This document shows positions 4,243 to 5,717 of a stretch of DNA of 5,717 nucleotides, piece after piece. The DNA comes from Anaerolineae bacterium (GTDB lineage: Bacteria; Chloroflexota; Anaerolineae; J102): positions 1 through 5,717 of the forward strand of contig JALSPL010000013.1 in assembly GCA_026985975.1 (NCBI GenBank), given 5' to 3'. The position numbers and the translations under genes were made by a program. Position 1 is the stretch's first letter. Each line of letters opens with the position of its first letter. Under the pieces are notes generated by a model. That model worked only from the letters and a program-made list of their open reading frames with translations. It did no database searches and was not told the origin of the DNA.

Positions 4243-5717
4243 ATGTCCCATCGTTACCGCCCATTATTATTGTTGATCATCCTGGCTTATCTGGCGTTGG
4301 GCGCGGGCTACGCCCTGCTGACGCCTTTGTGGCAAGCGCCCGATGAGCCCGCGCATTTCAATAACATCGTCCACATCGTCCGCACCGGGCGTCTGCCCGT
4401 GTTGCAGCCCGGGGATTATGATCAGGCCTATCTGGAAAAGCTGAAAGCCGAGCGCTTTCCGCCCGAACTTGCCATCGATTCTGTGCGATATGAAGGACAT
4501 CAGCCCCCGCTTTACTATCTGCTGATGACGCCCATTCTGTGGTTTGTGCAGGGGGCGGGGTTGAAAGCGCAGGTCTGGGCGTTGCGTTTGATCAATGTCG
4601 GCGTCGGCGCGCTGGTGATTATTTTCATCTGGCTCAGCGCCCGTCGTCTTTTCCCGCAACGCCCGCGCATCGCCTTGCTGGCCGCCGGATTCGTCGCCTT
4701 TTTGCCCATGCACATCGCCATGAGCGCGGCTATCAATAATGACGCCCTGGCGGAGTTGTTCATTGTGGTGGTGATGTTCCGCTTGTTAGATGCGCTGCGC
4801 GGAGATAAAAGTCCTGGCTGGTGGTTGCCGACCGGCATCCTGATTGGTCTGGGGCTGCTGACCAAATTCCAGGCGTATATTCTCATTCCCCTGGCGGGCG
4901 TGGCGTGGTTGTGGCAGTTGTGGCATGATTGGCGGACGCATCAGCTTGCGGCCCGGCGTTGGCTGACGGGCGTCGCCCTGGCCCTGCCCGCGTTGCTCTT
5001 GCCTCTGCCCTGGTGGCTGCGCAATCTGGCGGTCTACGGTCCGCCCGATCTCTTCGGTCTCGACCGGCACGCGGCCGTGGTGGTGGGGCAGCCCCGCACC
5101 GCCGACTGGATCGCCGCCCAGGGCTGGGGCGCTTATCTCCATCGCTTTTTCACCTTCACCTTTCGCTCTTTCTGGGGCGTTTTTGGCTGGATGGGCGTTT
5201 TCATGGACGCCCGCGTTTATCTTTTGCTCACTTTGCTCACCATTCTCATCCTGGCGGGCCTGGTCTGGCAACTGCTGCGCTGGCGGCGGGGCGATTTACA
5301 CTTGGCCGGATTTCAGAAACGCGGTCTGGGCTTGCTGGCGCTGCATCTGGCCCTGGTGGCGGCGGCCTATCTCTGGTACAACCTGGACTTCGTCCAGCAT
5401 CAGGGGCGCTACTTTTTTCCGGCGCTGCTGCCCATCAGTATTTTTGCAGCGGCAGGCTTGCTGGGCCTGTTCTCCGTCTCTGGCAGTCGTTGGGGCGGCG
5501 TCGCGGCCCTGGCTTTGCTGGGATATTGGCTGGGGCTGGGGGCGACGTTTGGCGGCTTCGACAAATGGGCGCTTTTGTTGACGGCGATGGCTGCGGCGCT
5601 GCTGTTCGCCCGGGCGTTCTGGCTTCGCTGGGGGAGCGCCTTCTGCTGGGCGCTGGCCACCGAGGCCCTGATGGCGCTTATCGCCCTCTACGCTCTCTTG
5701 GGCGCGATTTTGCCGCA
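4243..5717 (+). CDS. Membrane glycosyltransferase, GT-C/DUF2142-like (N-terminal part)
   Basis: The first 491 codons of a gene that runs off the window. It encodes a polytopic protein with about eleven or twelve hydrophobic spans. After a first membrane helix (7-26) comes an extracytoplasmic loop with PDEPAHF (33-39), whose acidic pair matches the catalytic-type Asp/Glu of GT-C enzymes. Further family-like motifs are GHQPPLYY (85-92), AINNDAL (163-169), LTKFQ (206-210), PWWLRN (256-261), SFWGVFGWMGV (309-319) and QGRYFFPALLP (387-397). GT-C enzymes transfer sugars from polyprenyl-phosphate donors to lipids, glycans or proteins on the outer face of the membrane. Acceptor and donor are not deducible here. 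The ATG at 4243 lies 13 nt after the lysR stop with no Shine-Dalgarno, so translation may depend on readthrough from lysR. The pfam-level call (DUF2142 versus PMT_2) is from motif memory only. Confidence 0.8.
   Translation, partial: MSHRYRPLLLLIILAYLALGAGYALLTPLWQAPDEPAHFNNIVHIVRTGRLPVLQPGDYDQAYLEKLKAERFPPELAIDSVRYEGHQPPLYYLLMTPILWFVQGAGLKAQVWALRLINVGVGALVIIFIWLSARRLFPQRPRIALLAAGFVAFLPMHIAMSAAINNDALAELFIVVVMFRLLDALRGDKSPGWWLPTGILIGLGLLTKFQAYILIPLAGVAWLWQLWHDWRTHQLAARRWLTGVALALPALLLPLPWWLRNLAVYGPPDLFGLDRHAAVVVGQPRTADWIAAQGWGAYLHRFFTFTFRSFWGVFGWMGVFMDARVYLLLTLLTILILAGLVWQLLRWRRGDLHLAGFQKRGLGLLALHLALVAAAYLWYNLDFVQHQGRYFFPALLPISIFAAAGLLGLFSVSGSRWGGVAALALLGYWLGLGATFGGFDKWALLLTAMAAALLFARAFWLRWGSAFCWALATEALMALIALYALLGAILP

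Noticed and set aside
4267..5271. Long minus-strand open frames of 148 and 161 codons opposite the glycosyltransferase
   Set aside because: Their Gln/Asp/Arg-rich translations are the usual antisense shadow of a GC-rich membrane-protein gene; the plus frame is clearly the coding one.

Overview
The window is a bacterial chromosome segment, moderately GC-rich in the coding parts. It carries five protein genes (two cut by the window edges) and two intergenic zones full of palindromic repeats. The mix of a murA end, a YeeE/YedE transporter, a LysR regulator and a long DUF2142-like glycosyltransferase, plus abundant palindromic intergenic repeats, would fit a Chloroflexota (Anaerolineae-like) genome. 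That assignment is inference from style and was not tested by any search.

Layout: (1) 2-361, plus strand: C-terminal 119 residues of MurA. (2) 362-577: convergent intergenic gap filled by an inverted pair of GC-rich palindromes (410-551), REPIN-like, probably also acting as a terminator. (3) 578-1141, minus strand: small multi-pass membrane protein of unknown family. (4) 1172-1201: strong hairpin in the 92-bp gap behind the transporter. (5) 1234-2841, minus strand: 535-residue YeeE/YedE-family (Sulf_transp) transporter with exactly three cysteines, each in a family-like motif. (6) 2842-3251: a 410-bp divergent control region. It holds a well-formed Shine-Dalgarno, an extended -10 promoter, overlapping LysR-type operator palindromes centred near -54 and -65, two small hairpins, a 75-bp hairpin built from 10-bp-phased GACGAA/TTCGTC units, and a weak lysR promoter. 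(7) 3252-4229, plus strand: LysR-type regulator. (8) 4243 to the window end, plus strand: N-terminal 491 codons of a GT-C-like membrane glycosyltransferase.

Functional reading: the regulator and transporter are divergent. The transporter promoter has a poor -35, an extended -10 and a LysR-like palindrome at the classical activator position, so the simplest model is that the LysR protein activates import of a sulfur compound (thiosulfate or a related sulfur anion), with the small membrane protein cotranscribed but attenuated by the 1172-1201 hairpin. MurA and the glycosyltransferase are envelope genes with no visible link to that unit. The best candidates for something undescribed are the transporter plus small membrane protein pair, which has no TusA or rhodanese partner in view, and the phased GACGAA hairpin inside the regulatory region.
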